Assembly: GCA_902462015.1 (NCBI GenBank)
Contig: CABPZV010000098.1
Span: 1 to 7,489, forward strand
Length of the DNA stretch: 7,489 bases
Direction: 5' to 3'
Origin: an uncultured Eubacteriales bacterium
GTDB lineage: Bacteria; Bacillota; Clostridia; Oscillospirales; CAG-272
Under the pieces are notes generated by a model that saw only the letters and a program-made list of their open reading frames with translations, ran no database searches and was not told the DNA's origin. Below are positions 1 to 6,374 of the stretch, piece after piece; position 1 is the stretch's first letter, and every line of letters begins with the position of its first letter. Both the position numbers and the translations under genes were made by a program.

Positions 1-1017
1 ACGTTCTGCGGTTTGCTTTTCGGATTCAAATGCTTCCATATGGCCTTTGGGAACGCTGTAGGTCTGCGATTTTTTTTGAAGCAAACAAAGATACTCGATT
101 TGATTTTTGCATCGCCTGTAAATCACTGCTCCGCAGGATTTTTGACAAATTGATTCTATATATGTATGATAATAGCATTCCTGAAAATCGATTTTTTCAG
201 CGATTTCATTTTGAGAAAAATACGTATTTTCAGGCGCCATAACAAGCTTATCCTCCGAGTCGTCTTCCCGGTGAACAATGCCGATAATTCTGCCGGTATA
301 TTCTTTAACAGGTATATCGACGCCTATCAGGTAGACGTCCAATTCTTCACCGTCTCCGCCGATAATACCGGGAATAAAACCGTAATTAATCGGGTAATTG
401 AGAGTATAGTTTTTCTTTTTGTGCATATAGCCGATAGGGCGATCGATTTCAATTTTCACAGTTTTTCCGAGATAAGAATCGACAAGTGCTTTTCTCAGGG
501 TATATACAATAAAATCGTGTTTTCCTTTGTGGTATTTTTCCCGTCCGTTATCTATCGGGTTTGCCTCCGCAAGGGATATTTTCAGATTTTCGTATTCTTT
601 TGCGGCCGACGGTTTTTTAATAAGATAATTTCTGAAATTAATGTAGTTGATCCATTCCATACTTTCGGCTTTAACTATGTGTATAAAATGTGTCTGTAGA
701 TCTCCCGTTCCGCTGTAATAGCTACCGCAGGCGAAGAGCAGCTGTCCGCTGAGGCATGCGTTCGGACGGTAATAAAAACCTTCCTTTTCAAGCTCTTCTA
801 CGGCGGAGAGAACCTTGCCGAAATCATCCGTGGATGCCGCGATGTCTATAATGGGCTTAGCTTTAATAGACGGAACTGATGTACTTCCGACATGCTGAAT
901 GTCTTTTAATGCGTTTCCCAGTATTTGTTTTAACCGGAGAATGGTATTTTGCGCTTCAGTTTCCCATTCCTTTTCATGCATGCAAAGCATAACGGTGCCG
1001 TGCTTAAGTCCGAGCAT
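1..1017 (-). CDS. GrpB (UPF0157) - inorganic pyrophosphatase-like - Nudix fusion protein (partial, C-terminus outside window)
   Basis: The minus frame is open from an ATG at 1017 to base 1 without a stop, giving 339 residues and continuing beyond the window. The start has AAAAAGGAG nine bases upstream. Residues 1-175 match the GrpB/UPF0157 nucleotidyltransferase-like family, with the hallmark HVGSTSVPSIKAKPIIDI at 42-59. Residues 186-290 resemble a short family-I soluble pyrophosphatase: YPINYGFIPG (208-217), DGEELD (222-227) and EDDSEDKLV (251-259). In the DGDPLD signature the second Asp is Glu here, and the domain is shorter than a stand-alone enzyme. From about 293, CGAVIYRR followed by YSVPKGHMEAFESE is the beginning of a Nudix fold leading into the Nudix box (GHxE), with the catalytic REXXEE part cut off at the edge. 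A substrate cannot be named. Pyrophosphate or nucleotide-diphosphate chemistry is inferred from the last two domains. The gene has its own promoter and is divergent from the HPr-like gene. Confidence 0.85.
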   Translation of the reverse strand, partial: MLGLKHGTVMLCMHEKEWETEAQNTILRLKQILGNALKDIQHVGSTSVPSIKAKPIIDIAASTDDFGKVLSAVEELEKEGFYYRPNACLSGQLLFACGSYYSGTGDLQTHFIHIVKAESMEWINYINFRNYLIKKPSAAKEYENLKISLAEANPIDNGREKYHKGKHDFIVYTLRKALVDSYLGKTVKIEIDRPIGYMHKKKNYTLNYPINYGFIPGIIGGDGEELDVYLIGVDIPVKEYTGRIIGIVHREDDSEDKLVMAPENTYFSQNEIAEKIDFQECYYHTYIESICQKSCGAVIYRRCKNQIEYLCLLQKKSQTYSVPKGHMEAFESEKQTAER

Positions 1018-1080
1018 TTATGACAACTCCTTTTTGACGTTGAATTTCGCATTATCAGCTGAGCTTCGGTTTGTTTTTAT

Positions 1081-1109
1081 AGTATAGCACAATGTGAAGA
1101 TAAAGTCAA
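1081..1109 (-). promoter_or_regulatory. Sigma-A-type promoter of the GrpB-fusion gene
   Basis: On the minus strand TTGACT (1109-1104) and TATACT (1086-1081) are separated by exactly 17 bases, with an extended -10 TG one base upstream of TATACT. Transcription would start near 1074, leaving a leader of about 57 nt before the ATG at 1017. Predicted from consensus match only. Confidence 0.8.
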
Positions 1110-1215
1110 AATAATAGTTTTTAAATCTGATGCGGCAATTTTATGAGCAATAACAGCCGTGCTGACGGCGAATGATAAAGATGCCGTATTCTTTTGGTAG
1201 TTTCATCTCTTCGCC

Positions 1216-1244
1216 TTGACAAAATTGTAAATGTATGCTATACT
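1216..1244 (+). promoter_or_regulatory. Sigma-A-type promoter of the HPr-like gene (and possibly the downstream operon)
   Basis: TTGACA (1216-1221) is a perfect -35. After a 17-base spacer comes TATACT (1239-1244) with an extended -10 TG at 1236-1237. Start of transcription is expected near 1251, about 50 nt before the ATG at 1300. No clear promoter was seen between 1524 and 1687, so this one may also drive the methyltransferase and azlCD. Confidence 0.82.
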
Positions 1245-1299
1245 TTAACCGGCCGCAGGAAATAAGCGGTATTAAATTATAGAGAGGGAAGGCACTGGT

Positions 1300-1524
1300 A
1301 TGAGAGTAAAAATTAATCTTGATACAATGACGGCTATAAACGATTTTGTAAAAGCGGTGACAAATTACGGCGGAAATGTTTATCTGACCGATAAAGATCG
1401 CAACTACATAGTAAGCGCAAAATCTATGCTCGGAGCGATTTACTCGATGGAATGGGGCGAAGTCTGGTGCGAATCTGACGACGATATATACCATATTCTC
1501 TCCCGTTTTATAGCCGAGGAATAA
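1300..1524 (+). CDS. HPr-like small protein lacking the phosphorylatable histidine
   Basis: A 74-residue protein, slightly shorter than canonical HPr (about 85-88). The ATG at 1300 follows a purine-rich GAGAGGGAAGG site (1282-1292) with seven bases of spacing. The beta-alpha-beta pattern of HPr is recognisable: a short first strand (RVKINL), a helix (about 10-20), then YIVSAKSMLGAIYSM at 36-50, which aligns with the HPr segment around Ser46 (KSIMGVMSLG). Ser42 sits at the Ser46-equivalent position. The segment that should carry GIHARPA reads DTMTAINDFV, so there is no His15 equivalent and it cannot act as a PTS phosphocarrier in the usual way. Family knowledge: Bacillus Crh is a His15-less HPr paralogue used in carbon regulation. 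A regulatory role here is inference only. It is the first gene after a strong promoter. Confidence 0.72.
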   Translation: MRVKINLDTMTAINDFVKAVTNYGGNVYLTDKDRNYIVSAKSMLGAIYSMEWGEVWCESDDDIYHILSRFIAEE

Positions 1525-1686
1525 TTAAAAGAGCGCATTGCTTCCGCATTGTGCGAAATAATGGCTTAAAATTTTTAAATGTGTGAACAAGACAGCCTGG
1601 TGGCGGATAACCGGATCGCTTCGGTGTCTGACATCAGGCTGAATTATTATCGCGGCAGGATGAGCCGGAAGGAAAAGGATTGCAGA
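1525..1686 (+). other. Intergenic leader upstream of the methyltransferase, with inverted repeat
   Basis: A 162-base gap with no convincing gene. It contains CAGCCTG (1593-1599) and CAGGCTG (1635-1641), a 7-bp inverted repeat enclosing a smaller ACCG/CGGT pair (1610-1613 and 1622-1625). There is no U-run after it, so it is not a typical terminator. It could be a folded mRNA leader or chance. The frame of the downstream gene is open here back to an ATG at 1579, but that ATG has no ribosome binding site. Confidence 0.35.
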
Positions 1687-2874
1687 ATGACTGACAAAAA
1701 ATATTTTTCTCAAAATTCGCAGATTTATAGCTATGTTGCCACATGTCTTTTCGGTCTTGAAAGATTTGTCGGAGAGGAAATCGACGCGCTGGGATATGAG
1801 CGAACCTTTACAATTGACGGCCGCGTTGGATTTCGCGGAGATATAAGCGCTGTTGCAAGATGTAATATATGGCTCAGAACTGCTGAAAGACTTTTTATAA
1901 ATACAGGTAGCTTTCATGCCGAAACTTTTGATGAGCTTTTTGAGGGAACTAAGGCGATTGAATGGGAACAGTGGATCGGACGCGATGACGCCTTTCCTGT
2001 AAAAGGTCATTCTGTCAAATCAGCTTTGTACAGTATTCCCGACTGTCAGAAAATAGTCAAGAAGGCTATTGTAGACCGTCTTTCCCCTCGGTTCGGTATT
2101 TCGCATTTTGAGGAAACGGGAACAAAGTATCAAATAGAATTTTTCATTCTTAAGGATGAGGCGTATCTTTTGATTGATGCATCAGGAACTGCACTTCATA
2201 AGAGGGGATATAGGGCACTGTCCGGAGAGGCTCCACTGCGTGAAACGCTTGCAGCGGCGGCTGTGAAAATCTCACGTCCTCGTGAAGAAGTTCTGCTTTG
2301 GGACCCATTCTGTGGTTCCGGGACTATAGCGATCGAAGCTGCTCTGCTTATGACAAATACGGCGCCCGGACTTAACCGAAGCTTTGCGGCAGAGCAGTTT
2401 AACCAGATAAGCCACGATATCTGGAGTGCAGCAAGAGACGAGGCAGAGGAGCTCAGAGATAGAAAGAGCGGATTCGAAGTGTTTGCGTCGGATATAGACC
2501 GGGAGATTTTAGAGCTTGCCCGTCATAACGCGGAAAAAGCCGGAGTTTCAGACAGGATTAAGATATTCGAGCTTGACGCAAGAATGGTTGAAACCGGCGG
2601 CAGAAGAGGGACGATAGTATGCAATCCTCCGTATGGAGAGCGTCTTGGAACCGTAGAAGATGCTCATAAGCTTTATCATGATATAGGGATAAAATGGCGC
2701 GCTCTTGACCGCTGGCAGAAGTATATTCTTACATCGGATGAAGAATTTGAACATTATTACGGCTGCCGTGCCGATAAGGTAAGAAAGTTGTATAACGGAA
2801 TGCTGAAATGCGGCTTGTATCAGTATTTTAAAAACGGCCGTACGGCTCAGAATAATAAAGTGACGTCCGGATGA
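1687..2874 (+). CDS. THUMP-domain class I SAM-dependent RNA methyltransferase (YpsC / RlmL N-terminal-half type)
   Basis: A 395-residue protein, matching the length of Bacillus YpsC (COG0116). I chose the ATG at 1687 because AAAAGGA (1673-1679) lies seven bases upstream and the family homology starts right after it (YVATCLFGLERFVGEEI, 16-32). The in-frame ATGs at 1579 and 1660 lack a spaced binding site. Residues about 48-165 form the ferredoxin-like/THUMP RNA-binding region. The Rossmann methyltransferase follows, with SAM motif I WDPFCGSGTIAIEAAL (205-220), an acidic motif ASDID (267-271), and the base-amino-methylation motif NPPYGER (313-319). That motif is typical of N2-guanine methyltransferases such as RlmL, so 23S rRNA m2G modification is the likely role, though the exact target is not proven. 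Its stop overlaps the first possible azlC start by four bases (ATGA). Confidence 0.93.
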   Translation: MTDKKYFSQNSQIYSYVATCLFGLERFVGEEIDALGYERTFTIDGRVGFRGDISAVARCNIWLRTAERLFINTGSFHAETFDELFEGTKAIEWEQWIGRDDAFPVKGHSVKSALYSIPDCQKIVKKAIVDRLSPRFGISHFEETGTKYQIEFFILKDEAYLLIDASGTALHKRGYRALSGEAPLRETLAAAAVKISRPREEVLLWDPFCGSGTIAIEAALLMTNTAPGLNRSFAAEQFNQISHDIWSAARDEAEELRDRKSGFEVFASDIDREILELARHNAEKAGVSDRIKIFELDARMVETGGRRGTIVCNPPYGERLGTVEDAHKLYHDIGIKWRALDRWQKYILTSDEEFEHYYGCRADKVRKLYNGMLKCGLYQYFKNGRTAQNNKVTSG

Positions 2875-3767
2875 CTACGAGAAAAATGTCTCATCTGTCG
2901 ATAACTTGGGCAAGTCCATTATTGAATGAGCAGAAAAATATGTGTCGGAAAGCTGAAATAAATGTAATGAAAACTGAGGATAAATATACAATTAAAACTG
3001 TGGAATGCGAAAATGAGCCGGATTTAGGCGCGTTTAAAACTGATATAGAACCTAATAATAATTTTGTTCACGGGCTGAGGGACGGGGTGCCGATTTGTCT
3101 TGGATATTTTTCTGTGTCTTTTGCCTTTGGAATCTTTGCTGTCGGCTACGGACTTAGTATTCTTGAAACGCTTTTAATATCGATGACAAATCTTACCTCC
3201 GCCGGTCAGCTCGCCGGTGTTCCGGTAATCGCCGCCGGAGGAGGATATGCGGAGCTTGCGCTTACACAGCTGATTATCAATATGAGGTATGCGCTTATGT
3301 CTGTATCACTGTCGCAAAAGCTCGGAAAAAGTGTTAATTCAGCTGATCGCTTTATAATATCCTTTGCAAATACCGACGAGATTTTTGCAGTTGCAGCGTC
3401 ACGTTTTGGTACGGTAGGCAGAAAATATCTTTACGGGCTTATAATACCGCCTTATATCGGGTGGAGCGCCGGCACTCTGATCGGCGCTGCGGCCGGGAAT
3501 ATACTTCCCGGAATAGTAACGTCTTCTCTCGGAATCGCAATTTACGGAATGTTTATCGCTGTTGTGATTCCTCCTGCAAAGAAGAACCGGGCTGTGGCTG
3601 CGTGTATTCTGACTGCGTCCGCGCTTGGAGTGGCTTTTAAGCTTTTGCCGTTTTTAAAGAATATTTCCGGCGGCTTTGCCGTGATAATTTCAGCAGTTTT
3701 GGCTGCTGGAATTCTTGCGCTGGCTGCACCGGTGGATAAGTTGGATGAGGCTGGTGAGAGGGACTGA
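2871..3767 (+). CDS. azlC: AzlC family branched-chain amino acid export subunit, with hydrophilic N-terminal extension
   Basis: A 298-residue integral membrane protein, longer than the usual 230-250. AzlC homology starts near residue 65 (FVHGLRDGVPICLGYFSVSF). Family motifs include AGQLAGVPVI (111-120), NMRYALMS (137-144) and FANTDEIFAVAASRFG (165-180), followed by several hydrophobic segments (about 186-235 and 242-287). The first 64 residues are polar and unlike the family. The true start is uncertain: the ATG at 2871 overlaps the upstream TGA, while in-frame ATGs at 2940 and 2967 would give 275 or 266 residues. None has a strong ribosome binding site. In Bacillus, AzlC with AzlD exports branched-chain amino acids and analogues such as 4-azaleucine. 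The adjacent azlD supports the same role here. Confidence 0.9.
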   Translation: MTTRKMSHLSITWASPLLNEQKNMCRKAEINVMKTEDKYTIKTVECENEPDLGAFKTDIEPNNNFVHGLRDGVPICLGYFSVSFAFGIFAVGYGLSILETLLISMTNLTSAGQLAGVPVIAAGGGYAELALTQLIINMRYALMSVSLSQKLGKSVNSADRFIISFANTDEIFAVAASRFGTVGRKYLYGLIIPPYIGWSAGTLIGAAAGNILPGIVTSSLGIAIYGMFIAVVIPPAKKNRAVAACILTASALGVAFKLLPFLKNISGGFAVIISAVLAAGILALAAPVDKLDEAGERD

Positions 3768-4090
3768 TGAGCATATCTTTTTCTTTTATAAAATATCTTG
3801 CTGTAATGGCCGGAGTTACATATCTGATACGCATGCTTCCCCTCGTTCTGATAAAAAAGAAGCTGAAAAACCGATTCTTAAAATCATTTTTATACTATAT
3901 TCCGTATGCTGTTCTTTCCGTTATGACGGTACCGGCTATCTTTACCTCTACCGGATCTGTCGTGTCCGCGACTGCCGGATTTGTGACTGCTGTAATTCTT
4001 GCATATTTTGAACGCGGTTTGCTTACCGTCGCGGCTTTTTCTTGCGCGGCAGTTTTTATTGCCGAGCTTTTTATGAGATTGGCTTTATGA
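3767..4090 (+). CDS. azlD: AzlD family branched-chain amino acid transport subunit
   Basis: A 107-residue, very hydrophobic protein of normal AzlD length. It has about four membrane segments (approximately 8-27, 41-60, 63-80 and 85-104) and the family's early TYLIRMLPLVL motif (18-28). Its ATG shares one base with the azlC stop (TGATG at 3765-3769), and a GAGAGGGA-like site lies inside the end of azlC, so translation is probably coupled. AzlD is the small partner required with AzlC for export. The gene is followed by a hairpin that likely ends the transcript. Confidence 0.9.
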   Translation: MSISFSFIKYLAVMAGVTYLIRMLPLVLIKKKLKNRFLKSFLYYIPYAVLSVMTVPAIFTSTGSVVSATAGFVTAVILAYFERGLLTVAAFSCAAVFIAELFMRLAL

Positions 4091-4163
4091 TACAGGCATA
4101 CAATCAAAGTAAGCTGTCTCCGCATTTAAGGCGCTTCTCTGGAAAGCATTGACTTGTGAGTGC

Positions 4164-4186
4164 CTGCCGGCTTGCCGGCAGCTTTT
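4164..4186 (+). terminator. Probable rho-independent terminator after azlD
   Basis: CTGCCGG (4164-4170) pairs with CCGGCAG (4175-4181) around a CTTG loop, a GC-rich 7-bp stem. The tail is only C followed by TTTT and then AAAA, so the U-run is short. Location 74 bases after the azlD stop and before a new promoter supports termination. Confidence 0.6.
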
Positions 4187-4270
4187 AAAACAGTAGGTTT
4201 TGCATGTCAAATGCATGATGCTTTTTGTTTATAATCGAAGAAATTATATAAAATGATAATATACTTTTTA

Positions 4271-4299
4271 TTGACTTTGCGGCAGATGTGTGGTAAAAT
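4271..4299 (+). promoter_or_regulatory. Sigma-A-type promoter of the kinase-like gene unit
   Basis: TTGACT (4271-4276), a 17-base spacer, and TAAAAT (4294-4299) with an extended TG (4291-4292). Transcription would start near 4306, giving a leader of about 130 nt before the ATG at 4434. It fits with the terminator upstream, marking a new transcription unit. Confidence 0.75.
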
Positions 4300-4312
4300 A
4301 TAGTTGCGCAAG

Positions 4313-4397
4313 AGTAAATAAGACAGAGATGTACGCCTTGTATATTTACTATTTTCCGGAGTGAAGTATACCGCGTTTTAGATCTGGTTAGCTTCAC
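4313..4397 (+). promoter_or_regulatory. Structured mRNA leader with two inverted repeats
   Basis: First repeat: AGTAAATA (4313-4320) and TATTTACT (4343-4350), 8 bp around a 22-base loop. Second repeat: GTGAAGT (4361-4367) pairs with GCTTCAC (4391-4397) including one G-U, then a 2x2 internal loop, then ACC/GGT, closing a 13-base loop. The ribosome binding site AAGGAG (4421-4426) lies just after. I do not recognise a known riboswitch or T-box. A regulatory function is inference. Confidence 0.4.
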
Positions 4398-4433
4398 AGA
4401 GTTTGAGCTTTGTTCAGAGAAAGGAGAACGTAT

Positions 4434-4991
4434 ATGCATAGAATAATAACAATCGGCAGAGAATTTGGAAGCGGAGGACGGGAATTCGGACGCCGTCTTG
4501 CAGAGGAGCTTGGAATTGAGTATTATGACAAGGAGATTATTACAGAGATTTCAAAGCACACGTCGCTTTCGGAGGAGTATATTAAGCAGGTAATCGAGTG
4601 CAAGCCGCATCATCTGTATCCGATTACTATCGGTCAGAGCTTTGCCTATAATGACAATTATGCGTTTCAGCAGGTACAGTCCGTCTATTCCTCACAGTGT
4701 CAGATTATGCGTGAAATGGCTGTAAAGGCTCCGTGCGTGATGATAGGGCGCTGTGCCGATTATATTCTGCAGGAGTATAAGCCTTACCGGATTTTTGTAT
4801 ATGCCGATATGGAAAGCCGCATTAAAAGATGTATGGAGCGCAGTACAGATGAAGAAAAGGTCGGCGAAAAGGAAATGAAGAGTCAGATAAACAATATTGA
4901 CAAGAGCCGCGCAAAATATTATGAATTCTATACCGGAATGAAATGGGGAGACAAAAAAATTACGATTTGTGTGTCAATACTACAGATGTAG
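4434..4991 (+). CDS. Cytidylate kinase-like family protein, C-terminus altered by a frameshift
   Basis: The ATG at 4434 is preceded by AAAGGAG with seven bases of spacing. An in-frame ATG at 4410 lacks such a site. The protein belongs to the Cytidylate_kin2-like P-loop family: Walker A-like GREFGSGG (8-15), IGRCADY (104-110), and the family C-terminal helix DKSRAKYYEFYTGMKWGD (156-173). Family members are about 200 residues and common in Clostridia. They are annotated as CMP-kinase-like, and their true phosphate acceptor is poorly defined. As read, the frame ends at 185 residues with the tail KKITICVSILQM, which does not look like the family. Shifting by -1 at the A-run 4953-4959 restores NYDLCVNTTDVVIKEIV and a stop at 5033-5035, for 200 residues. 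So either the base count is off by one, the gene is damaged, or slippage is used. It is first in a unit with its own promoter and leader. Confidence 0.85.
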   Translation: MHRIITIGREFGSGGREFGRRLAEELGIEYYDKEIITEISKHTSLSEEYIKQVIECKPHHLYPITIGQSFAYNDNYAFQQVQSVYSSQCQIMREMAVKAPCVMIGRCADYILQEYKPYRIFVYADMESRIKRCMERSTDEEKVGEKEMKSQINNIDKSRAKYYEFYTGMKWGDKKITICVSILQM

Positions 4992-5035
4992 TGATAAAGG
5001 AAATTGTTCCCGTTATTGCTAAGCTGTTCAGATAA
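4953..5035 (+). other. Out-of-frame C-terminal segment of the kinase-like gene, starting at a 7-A run
   Basis: After seven As (4953-4959) the -1 frame encodes NYDLCVNTTDVV followed by IKEIVPVIAKLFR and then TAA at 5033-5035. This is the ending expected after WGDKK in this family (WGD-x-x-NYDLC-x-N). An eighth A, or a one-base backward slip on the AAA codon at 4956-4958, would join it to the main frame. The stretch between the in-frame stop at 4991 and 5035 has no other explanation. Confidence 0.75.
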
Positions 5036-5077
5036 AGCATGGAAGGCTGGAGAATGCAGTATAAGGAGAATTTTTAT

Positions 5078-6184
5078 ATGAGAGATAAGTTAAGTGACAA
5101 TTTTTGCTGGAGAGATACAGAAAGCCGCGGGAACGAGGCGCTGACTGATTCTGAAAAATACAAAGCGGTTGTTGATTGGTCATATCAGGCGCGGTGTCAG
5201 AATCCTACCGCTTTTGACAAGCTTACCGAATGGCTGCTTGACTCCGCCGAGTGGACGGACGAAAAGCTTGCCGGAAACGAACAGCTTTTGATGAAGGGAA
5301 TACTTTCGCGGTTCAGAGTTCAGAATGACAGCCTTCGCAAATACTTAAAGAAGCTTGAACCCTCCGGAATTGTCAACACAGCGGTTTTTGACTGGTTGGA
5401 CAAATTTGATGCCGAATTGTCGGGCCATACTCAGAGAGATGAGCTTCGTGATGCTGTGTCGGATATCTTTTCCGACTTTTCTTCCATGAAAGACGAAAAA
5501 GTACGGAAAAAGATTGCCGGAGGCATAACAGGTCCTGCCGGAGTTGACGGTGTTGATTTTTACGGATATATAAATCTTCTCAAGGACTGTGACGCGGCTG
5601 TACAGTATACTCTTTTTATGCCGGATGTTGTCAAAAGCCAGCAGAATGGCTTCAAGGTGGAGCGTTTTGAGTATAAAAAAATGCCCGCAATGCGCTTTGT
5701 CGGACGGAAAGCGATTGGAGATGACTCGGATGCGGATATGCGGATTGCCGCCGATACGATGCGGTTGCTTGATTCTATGACCGAATATAAAATCGGATTT
5801 GACGATGACATTTTATTTATTCATCATTATGGTTTAAATGTCGACGTTGAGCATTGTCATCCGTTTTGGGGAAGGTTTATGAAGGCCGATACCCCTGTTC
5901 CGGAGGGATTTGTATGTTTTGATTTTGTTCCGAAAATATCCGGTAACTTTACAGCAGGACTGCCGTACCTTTCTCAGTTTGCATACGCCGTTTTTTCCGG
6001 AGACAAAGAAGTGCTGCATAAAAAAGATGGATTTGATACAAATGCCATGTATGATGTTACAAGAAACATAATATTAGGTCAGGGTGTATGCATACCCTAT
6101 CCTGAGAAGTACTGGACTGCGGAGGTTTTTCCTGATGGCTGCAGTAACGGCAGCTCTGCATTTATGTTTAGTGTTGATCTGTAA
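5078..6184 (+). CDS. Uncharacterised protein with a possible GyrI-like (effector-binding) C-terminal domain
   Basis: The ATG at 5078 gives 368 residues and has AGGAG (5064-5068) nine bases upstream. An in-frame ATG at 5039 lacks one. No signal peptide or membrane segment is visible, so it is probably cytoplasmic. The N-terminal part (about 1-150) is acidic, helical and Trp-rich (DWSYQAR, EWLLDSAEW, VFDWLDKFDAEL) and I do not recognise it; no DNA-binding helix-turn-helix is evident. From about 193 the pattern resembles GyrI/AraC-type effector-binding domains: VERFEYKKMPAMRFVGRKA (194-212), HHYGLNV (249-255), a PVPEGFVCFDFVP stretch (273-285), FAYAVFSG (301-308) and a Trp/Glu-containing end (YWTAEVFPDG). 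If correct, it may bind a small molecule. It lies 42 bases after the restored end of the kinase-like gene and probably shares its transcript. Confidence 0.8.
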   Translation: MRDKLSDNFCWRDTESRGNEALTDSEKYKAVVDWSYQARCQNPTAFDKLTEWLLDSAEWTDEKLAGNEQLLMKGILSRFRVQNDSLRKYLKKLEPSGIVNTAVFDWLDKFDAELSGHTQRDELRDAVSDIFSDFSSMKDEKVRKKIAGGITGPAGVDGVDFYGYINLLKDCDAAVQYTLFMPDVVKSQQNGFKVERFEYKKMPAMRFVGRKAIGDDSDADMRIAADTMRLLDSMTEYKIGFDDDILFIHHYGLNVDVEHCHPFWGRFMKADTPVPEGFVCFDFVPKISGNFTAGLPYLSQFAYAVFSGDKEVLHKKDGFDTNAMYDVTRNIILGQGVCIPYPEKYWTAEVFPDGCSNGSSAFMFSVDL

Positions 6185-6310
6185 ATGCAAAATTTTTTAA
6201 GGTTTTTACTGTAAGACAGCCGAAAGCTGAAAAGAGTTACCAGACCAGAATGAATTTGCTGACAAGCGAGTATACAGTATAAACCGATCAACCTGTGCTT
6301 TGATTTTTCA

Positions 6311-6354
6311 GGGCTTCCGCAAATGGTTTTTTCATTTGCGGAAGCCCCTCTTTT
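6311..6354 (+). terminator. Strong rho-independent terminator
   Basis: A perfect 15-bp stem (6311-6325 with 6333-6347, beginning GGGCTTCCGC) around a 7-base T-rich loop, followed by CTCTTTT. It lies 127 bases after the stop at 6184 and just beyond the manA 3' end. The minus-strand exit from the stem is A-rich rather than U-rich, so it should work mainly for the plus strand, although it also blocks read-through between convergent units. Confidence 0.9.
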
Positions 6355-6374
6355 AGATGTACTTTAAATGTGCT

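Noticed and set aside
166..699. 177-residue plus-strand open frame
   Set aside because: It lies wholly inside the minus-strand GrpB/PPase/Nudix gene, which has clear family motifs. The plus frame has no recognisable domain and no ribosome binding site.
1156..1169. GCCGT-GCTG-ACGGC hairpin between the divergent promoters
   Set aside because: Only 5 bp, no U-run, and located upstream of both -35 boxes, so it is not a terminator. There is too little to call an operator.
1525..2010. 161-residue minus-strand open frame
   Set aside because: It is antisense to the methyltransferase start, with no family resemblance.
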